Assembly: GCF_023101765.2 (NCBI RefSeq)
Contig: NC_064237.1
Location: forward strand, 6,667,649 to 6,731,648
Direction of reading: 5' to 3'
DNA from: Spodoptera frugiperda
Lineage: Eukaryota > Arthropoda > Insecta > Lepidoptera > Noctuidae
DNA length: 64,000 bases
Below, piece by piece: positions 12,558 to 22,935 of the stretch. Under the pieces are notes generated by a model. The model saw only the letters and a list, made by a program, of their open reading frames with translations, did not search any database and had not been told where the DNA came from. Both the position numbers and the translations under genes were made by a program. Positions within the stretch are counted from its first letter, which is position 1. Each line of letters opens with the position of its first letter.

Positions 12558-12969
12558 ATTGTGTCTGGGAGAATGTTTGGCCCTTCGGATTGGTCTAGCT
12601 GTAGACAAAAGGTATTAAAATAGTCCCCCAAACATCATATATAAATTGGAAGACTTCGAATATAACAAAAGTTCGGTAATTTTTTTATGAGGTTTGAAGC
12701 GTCTGGGAGGAATTACCGCCCACAGAAACGGTCTGTCAATATGAAATATTTATTTTTAATAATATTCTCTGTGACATATATAAAAATCAGCACTTCAAAT
12801 TCAACAAAAGTAAGTTATGTTTTTGTCTACCTTTTCTACCCGCTACCTGTGAACAGGCCGCCTAGTCAATATAGTTACTACACACACACTCTTAAACACA
12901 TAGAAGAGTGTCTATACCGTAAAATTCGTTACTTCAAAAATAAGTAACGTCTGGGGGCCCCGGGATCTT
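12558..12969 (+). repeat. Right arm of the 412-bp inverted repeat pair
   Basis: Inverted partner of 10338-10749. Reading outward on the plus strand it holds the TATA-like box at about 12638-12645, ATGs at 12687 and 12741, and GTAAGT at 12810-12815. It ends in cccccgggatctt-like sequence at 12969. Confidence 0.9.
12687..12947 (+). other. 86-codon ORF inside the right inverted-repeat arm
   Basis: Counterpart of the ORF in the left arm, with changes L39S, L52P, G57R, T62Y, M72I and Y75C relative to it. The inner Met at 12741 starts MKYLFLIIFSVTYIKISTSN, which has the look of a signal peptide, and GTAAGT follows at 12810. If spliced, the exon would encode about 23 residues and the rest of the open frame would be intron. 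The protein family is unknown. Confidence 0.3.
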
Positions 12970-14747
12970 ACTCTATAACATAGCCTCCCTATTGTCGGGA
13001 ATAGTTTCTTACGTTGTTCTTTTTTATCTCGACGAGTTTTCTAGGCATGTACTATGTATTTTATTTTAAAGTTCTAATTATGTTGCATAAAATTTTATGA
13101 GACTATAAAATATCTCCATATTCAACGTCTAGTGACTGAGCATTGTTCACACGCCGCGACGATATTTCTCAGTACCTAATAGTAGCAACATAAATTATAC
13201 GACTCCAAGAAAACATTACTAAAAGCGAGTCGTATACAAAAAACATTTTTATATAACACTTTACTGCGTAAAGGTTACAATAAAATTATTAATGGACATA
13301 AACATTTGGTCATTAAGCAGCACATTATGTGGTTGGATAGCATTGTTTTGGTACAAAACAAAACTCATATAAAAGTAAGCCATTAGCCGTTTGTACCGCG
13401 CCGGGGCCCGTCTAGAGTTCCATTAGGAAACCAGCTTTAGATTTAGAACATTAAAGAATTACCCCGTAACAAGAGATTAATGATGAAATCTCGTTTTTTA
13501 TTAGGGAAAAAGGAAATTGATTTATAGTGACAGCGACGACAGCGAGTGAATTTGAAGACGTGGCTTTTTTATATTAATGGAGCGAAATATCTGCCATTAC
13601 GTAAAATGTGGCGTCAAATCGTGACTGTTTCATGGATCGAATGGAAGCATGTGTGATTGCGGTCTTGGAGTCAATGATTGGGTTAAACGAGGTATTTTTG
13701 GGAATAAATTGTGCTGTTGGTTAAGCTCTGTTTACAAAATAACCGACATCAAGTTCAGATACAACCGAATAGATATTATGTTTAATGGAAATTATGTTAT
13801 GTTATGTTACGTCGGCCCATTCAATATAAAATAAAAAAAAAAAAATGTTATAAATAAATGAGTCACTTCCACGAAATACGTAATTGAACCAAAATCAACA
13901 AACAAAGATAAATAGAATGAAAATAGAATGCGAGCAATAGTTGTGTTCGCAGTTTTATTTGCACTATGTACGAGTACATAAAGCGTGCAACTACAATTGA
14001 CAAACAAATCTCTATACGTCAATAGAGATGAGCTGATAGTTTGCAGATGGTAGTAGTTTTTATTTACATCGATGTAGTATCTACAAAGCTTTTAACAATG
14101 AAAGCCTTTTAAAACTATTTTCCGCACGGAAAAATTGTTGTTTACGTAAAATTCTATTATTATTTTGGGATAAAAATGAAGTCATTCAGTATTTTTTCTT
14201 ATAATTGGGCCTCAAGGTTTTGGCATTGGTATTGAACATAGTGAAAATAATAAAAAATATAAATAAAATAACGTCGTATTTACGAGCGAATATTTTTATG
14301 AATGTATTGCTAATAGTAATGTGGCAATAAAGCGTGTTTCAATTTCTACATAAATTGTTATCGGATCCAAATAGCGAAGTAATAATTGCGATATGGATAC
14401 GTTTTTACTACATTTTTCCTTTGAATTTTTTTAGCTGCGTAATAACGACTGCGTAGTACAATATTTTTTATCATTATCAACATGTTCTGTAAAACTTAGT
14501 TATGCTAAAAATAGAGATTTGAACATAATGTGAAAGAGTAGAAAATGAAAGATCGACACACAGCATATTATATTCATATAAACATAGCAACTTATGATAA
14601 AGTTAAGAACAAGACAACTACAATTCACACTATTCTACATACATTAACTTAACCCCAAATTCTAACCATATTAGATAGAGACCAGAATGCATTTAATTAC
14701 TATCAAAGCTAAGCTCAGGATCTGTGTAGTCCGTTCATGTGGCATCG
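12970..14747. other. Unassigned AT-rich DNA
   Basis: No supported gene or repeat. A poly-A run at about 13831-13843 follows a short open frame (13649-13834). It could be the tail of an old retroposed copy, but no head was recognised. Confidence 0.4.
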
Positions 14748-14931
14748 GCACCTTTACCACGAGTTTAAATCGATAGTATTTGTCGATACTCGAATACAAC
14801 GTTTTATTTTTTATGCCAAATTATAGTTCCGTAAGTGACCGCTAGAGACGCTGTTAAAATTTGGCATACAAAATTTTACGTCGTCACTATCGAGTATCGA
14901 CAAATACGTTTTAAACTCATGGTAGAGGTAC
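14748..14931. mobile_element. Foldback MITE with ~70-bp imperfect arms
   Basis: Left arm: cacctttaccacgagtttaa, then atttgtcgatactcga, then atgccaaatt. Right arm read on the minus strand: tacctctaccatgagtttaa, then atttgtcgatactcgatagt, then atgccaaatt. The two arms pair imperfectly around a centre of about 40 bp containing 'gtgaccgctagagacgctgt'. It encodes nothing. I recall closely similar sequences scattered through lepidopteran genomes. No clear target duplication was found. Confidence 0.75.
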
Positions 14932-17900
14932 TGTATAGTGTATATATGGACATAGATATAATACATAAACCAATATCGACATGAGACCGCAGACATGTTA
15001 GTACCGTGTGCGTTGATCCATCGAAATAGGTGATTTGCCTCAGGGCCGGTAAAGCACTATAACAGGGTTCCTACGTACTAGTTTGTGAGATAATACAGTT
15101 GATTCAGAAGGTCTAAAAGGGACATTTCGTAATGTTATATGTAGTGATCAAGGAGTCTTGGTTTTTAAGATGAGCAGTTATTGAAATATTTTGGAAGTTA
15201 TCAGTAAGCCTAGATTGAATTGAGCTCGCTGTTTGTGTAACTCTTCTTCTTTGAAATGGAACCTTACAATAGAAATCCATACATGTTTATAATACATCTT
15301 AATCCAAAAATATCAAACAATAAATAGACGTCACAATTTCCATAAGTCTGTATTTATTTTTAATGTTACAAGGACTTAACCTTCTGTGCCATCTGCTCAG
15401 TGGTATCGGGGTCGCCATTTCCCGACACCTGGCCACACGGATGTCAACCCAACTTCCCCACATTATATTTCGAAACATTTCTATAATAATTATACGTTGA
15501 ATCGGATATGGACGTATTGTATGTACTTATGTTATTTGTTTTGTTTGTATTTAAAGAATTATTGTATGACTGTATTTAACCTCTAGATACGATAGTTGGG
15601 GTCTTATTTTGGATACGTTAAAAACAAATAAAGATATCTTAGAACATGCTTTTCTTCTCTTTACATCCAATCTTGTTAGTTTCGTTACTACCTAATCTAA
15701 TCAATATCTAAATATTAAATAGCAATTTAAAGTAGTCCTATGAAATTTTCAGAGGTATTTAGATGATTAAAACCACATATTCCTTACACGTGGTACCAAG
15801 ATGTTATTGATCACGATGCCTAACATAGCACCGCAATTTCTTCGATAGTGTCACCTAACTCAACTGATCGATAAACACCTCGTTTGTCACAACCTGTCCA
15901 GCCCTTTATAAACGAACATCCATCTTTTCATACCGAGGAAACCTTCGATTTTATTCAAGTCAGGAACAAAACGTGACAATTTACATTATAAGAAGTCAAG
16001 GACTTACTGCCGGTGTATGCGAGGAAGGCATTCATTGAATAAAGTAACTCAATCAATCAATTTTCTTCTTCGGCACTCGATGCGAAATTAAGCCGAGAAT
16101 GAATATTGTCTGCCACACGAAGCCGCTATCAGAAGCCGAAAATGTTGTTATAACTTTTCCAACTAGGTACTGAAAACTGGAAATTTTAATAAAATCCAAG
16201 TCTATTTAAAGTTTCATATAGAAACCGTAGCTTTATAAATAAATTAATTTTGCTAAGGTAACACGAGTGTTATTTGGAGTGCTCTAATTAGTGTTCATTT
16301 TTCATTTGCTAAGTACATAGGTACTGAACATTAATTTAACTCGATGCCAAACATGTATACATAAGGCTTCGGTAAGATTTGTTCCTACTAGACTCTCGTG
16401 CGACAATAATTTTATATAAAAGATATTTCTTTACATGAAATTCAAGCAAAATTAAATAGCCAGAAAATAAATCAGTTGTACGGTTCACCAGACGCCTGAC
16501 GGTTACATTGTTCCTAAATGAGATATTTTACAGAAAACGTAACATTGAATAGGTCGCCTGAACCTCAGCCGCAATCTGTCTCTAAATACCTCAGCAAAAA
16601 ATATTAGACAGCGCACAACGCGCGTATTTTGGGCCTTACCTGCCTGACTCATTCATAACACCACTCTGTCATGTACAACTTTTTTGCTACAGATATATAT
16701 TAAGTAATTTTTTAAGCAATTATATAAGAGACATATACATTACTTCCTGTTGGCATTTGTATTGTCCTCGGTACAGTAATATTTTACTTGCCGCGTCTTT
16801 GTCGTGTGTTAGATATTCGGCCCTCAAAAGAAGACAAAAGCGATCAGTCCCGGGCTAACGATCTTGACACCGATATGCTATTGTCCACATAACTAACATT
16901 GTTCGATAGCTTCGATTTATGGTACCTCTACGTCACTAGTAGAGGTGAACGAAGCATCAAATTCGCCATTACGGTGATGAATAGAGAGTATTTGTTGCCG
17001 CTCTCAGTAATTCGCTAGTTCGGTCTAAAATACGTCTTATTCTGAAGGATAAAATACGCTTTTGATTTATTACATGGGTAGGCCATTACAATTGATTTTT
17101 ATGACGATTTATTGTTACAATAGCGGCCGAACATAGACCTTTGATCGCTCCAATGAATGACCTTGGCTAATAATGTCATTATCAAAGTGCTTGGGAAGTA
17201 AATTGTCAACGAGATCGAATGTTAACGACTCCATACTACAATAAAAGAAATTCTTACGTAAGAAGTGAGTAATTGTATCAGCAAAAAAATTGTTCATCAC
17301 GACCAATTCGTGGAAACGCGAATATCTTTTAAAATTGTTATTTTATGAAATGTCACGAAAAGGGATCGTCGTTGTGTTTTTCCTGGTATAATAAGATTGT
17401 CTACCGCAGTATTTTCATTATGAAATTACAACTGTTGCCAAGTTGCTGTTTCAGCCACCTAAAGATATTTGTGATCGATCACTCTCTGATTACTTTACAA
17501 CCTGTAATGTTAAATTGACTAAACATTTTATAATGTAGTCATAATACGTTTTTAAGTTCCATATCATTCGATTTCAAAACATAATAATCTGTAGCAAATA
17601 TCTAGTTATCGAAATGATCTACAAAAACAATGATTACTTAATCTTAATGCTTGTATCTTGAGCGGTCCTAATAGAGGCAATATCTCATAATGCTACAGTT
17701 CTTACAAACAATACACGAGTGTCACCCGGCAGCCGACCTTCGCCGTGGCCACGGATTCCTCGCCTTTGGCAGTGATCTTGATATTTTTTCCCAAGACTTT
17801 TTGTGACACGTATTTTGTCAAATTTCTGTTTTTATCCTGACAAAAAAAGCAATAAGCGAGGTGAATCTCAGTACCTTTATAAAAAAAGACTTTATTGCGT

Positions 17901-19013
17901 TACAGAGCAATGATTTTTTTGAAAGAAAATATGACTTATGAACGTATTCACCCACAATACTCAACGCAACTCAAAAGCTAATAAACATTTTGATGGTTCT
18001 TTGTTGCTGAAGGTAATTCGAAGCCATCAGCTTATGGCTGTTTTAAAATTAATTTCGACTTTACACCTGCTCAATTTCATTGGGGTAAAACTTCGTTTTT
18101 ATTATAGTTGTTTTGGAGTTTTAATTTAAGTTTCACGAAAAACAAAACGTATCAAAACTTTGGGTTGGACCATTATTCATACCTAGTTTAAGTCGTAAAA
18201 ATGTAAAGAAATGATAGGTAAGTACGTAGAACTTACGAAAAAGGCTTCTGAAAATTGTTAATTTATTTTGTTTATCAACGTTTATTTTCTTTCTAGTAAA
18301 CAAAGCGGGAAATAAATCGCAAACGCCTCGAAGTACACGCAGAGGTCTAAACGAGCGTGTGAATCGGTAACCTAGCTCCGTAGTTTAATTTCCCATACAG
18401 CATGGTTGAGTCGGGTGCTTGTTTTTAAACTCCGCAGCCACTACCGATGCCGTGTGAACGGTACGACCTTGATGTCACGATACGTGTTCAGAAGTTTTTT
18501 TGTTTTCCTCCGATACTTATCTATATTAGGTCTTTAACATAGTTTCAGAACGCAATACAATTTTTTCGACACTCATAATATTCCCGAAATTTTGTATTTT
18601 GCACATTTGTGTAATTCTTAGAGAAATCTTATTCAGCAATTCTAAATTAGGTAAGTGCTTATTGTTGTAGATATATTGCATAGTTTTGCAAATTTTGACA
18701 TAGCGGCTACTAAAGGCCCGCTCTGTTACAGATTACAACCGAGGGCGAGTATTAATTCGTGAATTTGTAATAAATTACATTAAATTAAATTATACACACA
18801 AAGATACGACGACTAGGACGCGAGTACTTTACTACGATTTAATTACTCAAGCAGTATTTAGGTTTTATTTACATTTCATGCATGATAATTTAAAGGCCGT
18901 TGAATACGGTCAACATTTACATATTAAAATGTACACAACCGACCATTGGAGATAATGTGGATTCATTTTAAACCGTAATATATATTACTTAAATTCAAAA
19001 TGCTACGCATCCA
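14932..19013. other. Unassigned DNA
   Basis: No supported gene. Short frames at 15386-15586, 17115-17306 and 17938-18129 have no recognisable motifs. The blocks 15830-16160, 17690-17790 and 18300-18480 are GC-balanced and non-repetitive by eye, and could be regulatory. Confidence 0.35.
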
Positions 19014-19070
19014 CTGCATCCACTGGCTCCCCGCCACTCTGACGATGTCGTCGGTCCACCTAGTGGGAGG
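19014..19070 (-). pseudogene. RTE-type retrotransposon coding scrap
   Basis: On the minus strand 19 codons read PPTRWTDDIVRVAGSQWMQ. The string 'RW.DDI...AG..W...' is characteristic of the very C-terminus of RTE-like non-LTR retrotransposon polyproteins in insects. No further coding similarity is visible upstream or downstream, so only a remnant of about 60 bp remains. A local direct duplication (atccactgc atccactgg) lies at its 3' side. Confidence 0.6.
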
Positions 19071-21992
19071 TCTTTATACACGAATTCCTTTGATTTTCTT
19101 TGAACAGGCACAATTTCTTCAGCTAGCCAATATAACAATACATAAAATACGTAAAAAACTTCAGTGAATGTAGTAAAAAGCTTTCTATTGTTGCAGACAT
19201 TGCTTTCGTATTGTGAGATAATAACGTGCCTTGACTTAGCATTGCTTAGTTATTGTTGTATCGAATCGTTCTTGAAGCTATTACGACGCCATCAATAACA
19301 ACCGTTAACCAGTAACTACATATGCATATATGTTAGTCGGATGTGTACTCGCGCATTAACTTTGACCCAGACCGAACCGACGAATTCACGCACGCACGTT
19401 AATTAACCTTGCCAACATCGACGTATTGCCCATTCACACGATCAAAAATTCCCTTATAAATATCCCAAATCAACATTTTATTAGGCCTTCGCCAAAGGGT
19501 CAGTTTTCAACCCGAGTCTATTAAAATTGAGTCCAAAATCTCATAAAATTTATGTTCGCGCATGACGTCGTAAATGCACCCTGTGAGGAGAAATAAAACG
19601 AGTCTATAAAAATTCGGGTGAAAGGGAATTTCTTTAACACAAAGCAATAAACCGTTCTTTATCGGTATCGCTAAAAAACTCGCTGTTATAAATACTTTGC
19701 GAATATAAACTCTCACTTAGTTTATGTTTAATTCATTTTAGTTTTTCGCGGCGTAGAATTGAATGAGGAGCGTACGGTTAGATAAGGGAGCCTCATCACT
19801 CATATGTTTCCCAACTATTGCCGTTGGAACAAAGGCTGTCCATTTCCGAAGGAGGTTCGCCACGCGCTATTGCGAGAACCATTCGAACGTGCTAGTTGCG
19901 ACATGCTCGTGACTGAACTGCGCGCGCGCTCCACTCTCAATTGCTACATAGCGATATGGATACCTAGACCTGCCTTTGTAGCTAATAAACAGGATGTGGA
20001 ACGGTACACGTACAGGGTTTACAAAGTGCATTGGTAATACCACTGATGAACAGATGGATTGACATCGGTATCAAAGTAATTGGAGAGCTGTACCAAACTG
20101 ACATTTGGACATTCGGTGCTATCATGACATAGACGAGTGCTTTAATGAGCCACCTATTAGCTTCGGTCGGTGCAAATGACGCGGGTTCGCAATCAGTGCG
20201 GTCACGAGCGTGATTCCGCGCTGGGTCGTTGCATCGCTCTTTGAACGGATAATGTCCAATTGACAAATCCATGGCGTTCACTGACAACACGAAATTTGCT
20301 TAAGTGTCCTTAATTATTGTACGCAATGAGACCCATGTTGTGAATAACGGTTATGTCAGTATAACACACACGCCGCTCTCTATTGTTCCACAAATGTGTT
20401 AGCTTAATTAGTTACGTCTATGTAGCCAGCAGTGTTTATATTTAGATTATATCAATAAATAAGCTAGCTGCCAGGAAAACACGCAGTATTTTCATTTAGA
20501 ATTAAATTACATTTGGTTAACTTTTACCAAACTTTCACAACAATTTCCTACAAGAAATAGAAACGTCCCTTTCCCGATATCGCCACCAAAACATTTTGTT
20601 TTCTTTATTTACCTGTCACAGGGAGTTTTCGTGCTGTTAATTTATTTTGATGTTATTTCAATTACGTACTTAGTATTCCCCGGTTTCTATTACTGAATTA
20701 CATAAATTTAAATAAGGGTCAGGTTCATAAGGGCCTTGCACAGACCTTCCACATTTTATGTCATCAAAATGCATAGAAAGCATGAATATTTAAATCGAAC
20801 AATTTACATTTACAATTGTTTAAAATAAAATGTTAATTATAGGTTGTAACGTACGACAACGGGTTTACAAATTGAATTTCAAAATAAATGAAGAAAGACG
20901 TAAACGAATCGGTAATTTTGTAAATGTTTTGCGAGACTATAAGGAACTTTCTAAAAAATATATATTCAGTACTTATGTCGCATTTGTTTGTAGTTTTCCG
21001 TTGTATTTAGATAAGACGAAAAAGGAGATAGAAAGTGGTGATGTAGTGCAAGTGTCTTTTGAGGTGCGTTTACATATTTTTATCATTCCGCTCGTGTGTT
21101 ACTCCATAATATTTGTACACGTGTGCGTAAGGAATTTTATATCGTATAGTACGTATATTACAGTTATATTTTGTTTGCTTTCTTCGTTCTGTTACGTAAT
21201 GGACGGACGGAACAAATCACGTTGATGGCTCGGAAGTACTTCCTGCAGTGAGTGAGCTGTTTTCAGATGAAACGATTTATAACTTTGATCTAACGGACTC
21301 AAATGAAAAGGCGATGATGTATCTCTTGTGAGCGCGTGCTACTTATACCAATATCTTGAGTGGTTTAAGACGGACCTCACTTAATTGAATCGAGTGCTCG
21401 TTTGCTCACCACTAATCGAGATGGAGTGTTAAACCTCAATTGCGTAACCTAGATTTGAAATCCAATTAATATTATAAATGCAAAAGTTTTTAATGTGATG
21501 CTGCTGTATATGGATGTTTATTACTTTTTTATACAAAACTACTGAAATTGATATCGCAGGTTTACATTAATATAATTCACACCACAAACTTAATTGAGGT
21601 TTTATAATAAAATGTACAGTACACACGCACTAACACTAACATTACCTACATTTGGCAAATAACTGTCACATTTCAACATTCACGTTTCACCCATAAAACA
21701 TTCAACATTAAATATACGTAGGTACGATATAAAATACCTTGATAAATACTTTTCAGGCTTATCTTTATCCTACATAAATATCAACCCTTATAATTGAATG
21801 AAATCCGTCGGGTCAACCACCTGACCTCTGAATATTAGGCCGGCATTTAAATTAATACATAGGACTACCTATAATACATACATACGTACCTAACTGTGTA
21901 CCTTGTTTGTGATATATTATGTAGGCTCTCGTGTTTTGGTTTTGATTTATCGACCATTAAAGCTACTAATATGTATTTGACCTGTTTGATTC
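19071..21992. other. Unassigned DNA, partly GC-rich
   Basis: The block 19740-20280 is markedly richer in G+C and open on both strands (77 codons plus at 19804-20037; 102 codons minus at 19982-20290), but neither peptide is recognisable. It looks like conserved non-coding DNA or an old degraded repeat. The rest is AT-rich. Confidence 0.35.
20830..21225 (+). other. 131-codon unidentified ORF
   Basis: Reads from ATG at 20830 to a TGA at 21223. The N-terminal half is basic and lysine-rich (KINEERRKRIGNFVNVLRDY); the C-terminal half is hydrophobic, with two possible membrane segments (HIFIIPLVCYSIIFVHV and YITVIFCLLSSFCYV). It has no homologue I know, and it starts immediately after an AT-rich region. 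Codon use is dominated by A/T-ending codons, as expected for chance ORFs here. I list it as a candidate only. Confidence 0.15.
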
Positions 21993-22093
21993 CGTTCGTT
22001 GCCGCATTGGTAGTAAACACGACTGCCGAGCAATGGAGTTGATGGTTGTATTCCCGGGTCAGGTAAAGAGTTATTAGGTGATTTTTTGGTTTT
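21993..22093 (+). repeat. tRNA-related SINE head
   Basis: Contains 'gactgccgagcaatggagtt', then 'gtattcccgggtcaggtaaa' and 'gagttattaggtgattttt'. This matches my recollection of a lepidopteran SINE whose consensus has 'ctgccgagca', a GATTCCCGGGTCGGGCAAAG box and 'ttattgggttttttc'. Only the head and the first part of the body are recognisable; the 3' end fades into AT-rich DNA. Confidence 0.55.
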
Positions 22094-22524
22094 AAATATG
22101 GTTAAACTGAACTCAGTTGTTGTTACATGGGTTTACACACATTGTATGTTATGTGGACTTCTATCTACCCTATTAATAATTAAAAGATGGGATGTAGTAT
22201 TGATGTGTTATCATGTTTCCATTACTTTAGTTAACATGATTATAATAATTAATACACAATTAGTATCTATTGTGTACTGCGTAGTTAAAGTACCGAAACG
22301 TAAGCTTCGTTAATTATTTAGGTTCACTAATTATTACTTAATTGGTGATGTAATTTCATTGCTTTGTTTGTTTATCTAGCTATTTGTGGTTTTTGTTATT
22401 GTGATCGAATTGACTATTTACTAGTGATTAGTTGAAAATTTTCCAAAGATTTTTATCAACTAAAATAAATTAATTGGTGTGCATTGAGTCGCAGTTTCTG
22501 ATTTCCGTATAAAATAATTATTTA
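22094..22524. other. Unassigned AT-rich DNA
   Basis: A 75-codon hydrophobic frame at 22086-22313 overlaps the end of the SINE and has no identifiable motif. Nothing else is supported. Confidence 0.4.
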
Positions 22525-22935
22525 TAATAATAATAATAATAAGTAATAATAATAATATAGTCCCCATAGTTAACCGGTTAACTATTCCACAGCCACCCAC
22601 ACCCATATCCCTATCATTTCCTTTTACCATATCTCACAATAGTCCTGCATCAACCGGGGATTGTCCTTTGGTGTACTTCCATAGTGCATACAGGGATAAT
22701 CGCCGGCTGATGTCCCATTACATTTAGATTAAAATTGTTCAACGGGCCTCTGCGAGTTGGCTTCGGCCCCTCGTACGCCTTCCAAAGGTCCGGGACCCTG
22801 TGGTCCCGTGATTATGTAAGGAACAAACATAATAATAATAAATATTTATTTCAGAACAAATGTCCATACAAAAATTTTAAACACAATGACAAAAACACAA
22901 ATTACAAAGGTTAGGGAAATTTTACATTGAAAAGT
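22525..22935 (-). other. 3' UTR and microsatellite end of the retrotransposon
   Basis: Downstream of the ORF2 stop the element has an AATAAT-rich stretch near 22830-22850. A hairpin with a 7-bp stem and 4-nt loop follows (22791-22808, cgggacc/ggtcccg), then GC-balanced unique sequence, a perfect 20-bp palindrome (22566-22585) and (ATT)n-like repeats at 22525-22559. Structured 3' ends are used by the reverse transcriptase of such elements to recognise their own RNA. Which of the two AT-repeat stretches is the true terminus is not certain. Confidence 0.6.

Larger units (their letters stand above)
10338..12969. mobile_element. Composite element with 412-bp inverted repeats
   Basis: Positions 10338-10749 and 12558-12969 are inverted copies of exactly equal length (412 bp) with nine mismatches and no gaps. 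They enclose 1,808 bp. The outer tips read AAGATCCC(A/G)GGGCCCCC, followed by the small hairpin cgttactt...aagtaacg. No matching target-site duplication is visible (left flank taatggacc, right flank actctataa). The superfamily is therefore undetermined, and two independent opposite insertions or an inverted segmental duplication remain possible. The interior has no transposase. It contains an AT-rich repeat-like stretch (10900-11480), a non-LTR reverse transcriptase fragment (11502-11933) and a GC-balanced segment (12395-12557). Confidence 0.7.

Noticed and set aside
10338..12969. Polinton/Maverick element based on the long inverted repeats
   Set aside because: Polintons are far longer and carry polymerase B, integrase and capsid genes. 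The interior here is 1.8 kb with only an R2-like fragment, and the tips do not fit.
20830..20910. 131-codon ORF as a definite gene
   Set aside because: It is listed only as a weak candidate; there is no homology, promoter or splice evidence, and codon use matches background.
22525..22559. Stand-alone ATT microsatellite
   Set aside because: It lies at the expected 3' terminus of the non-LTR retrotransposon and is better explained as its tail.
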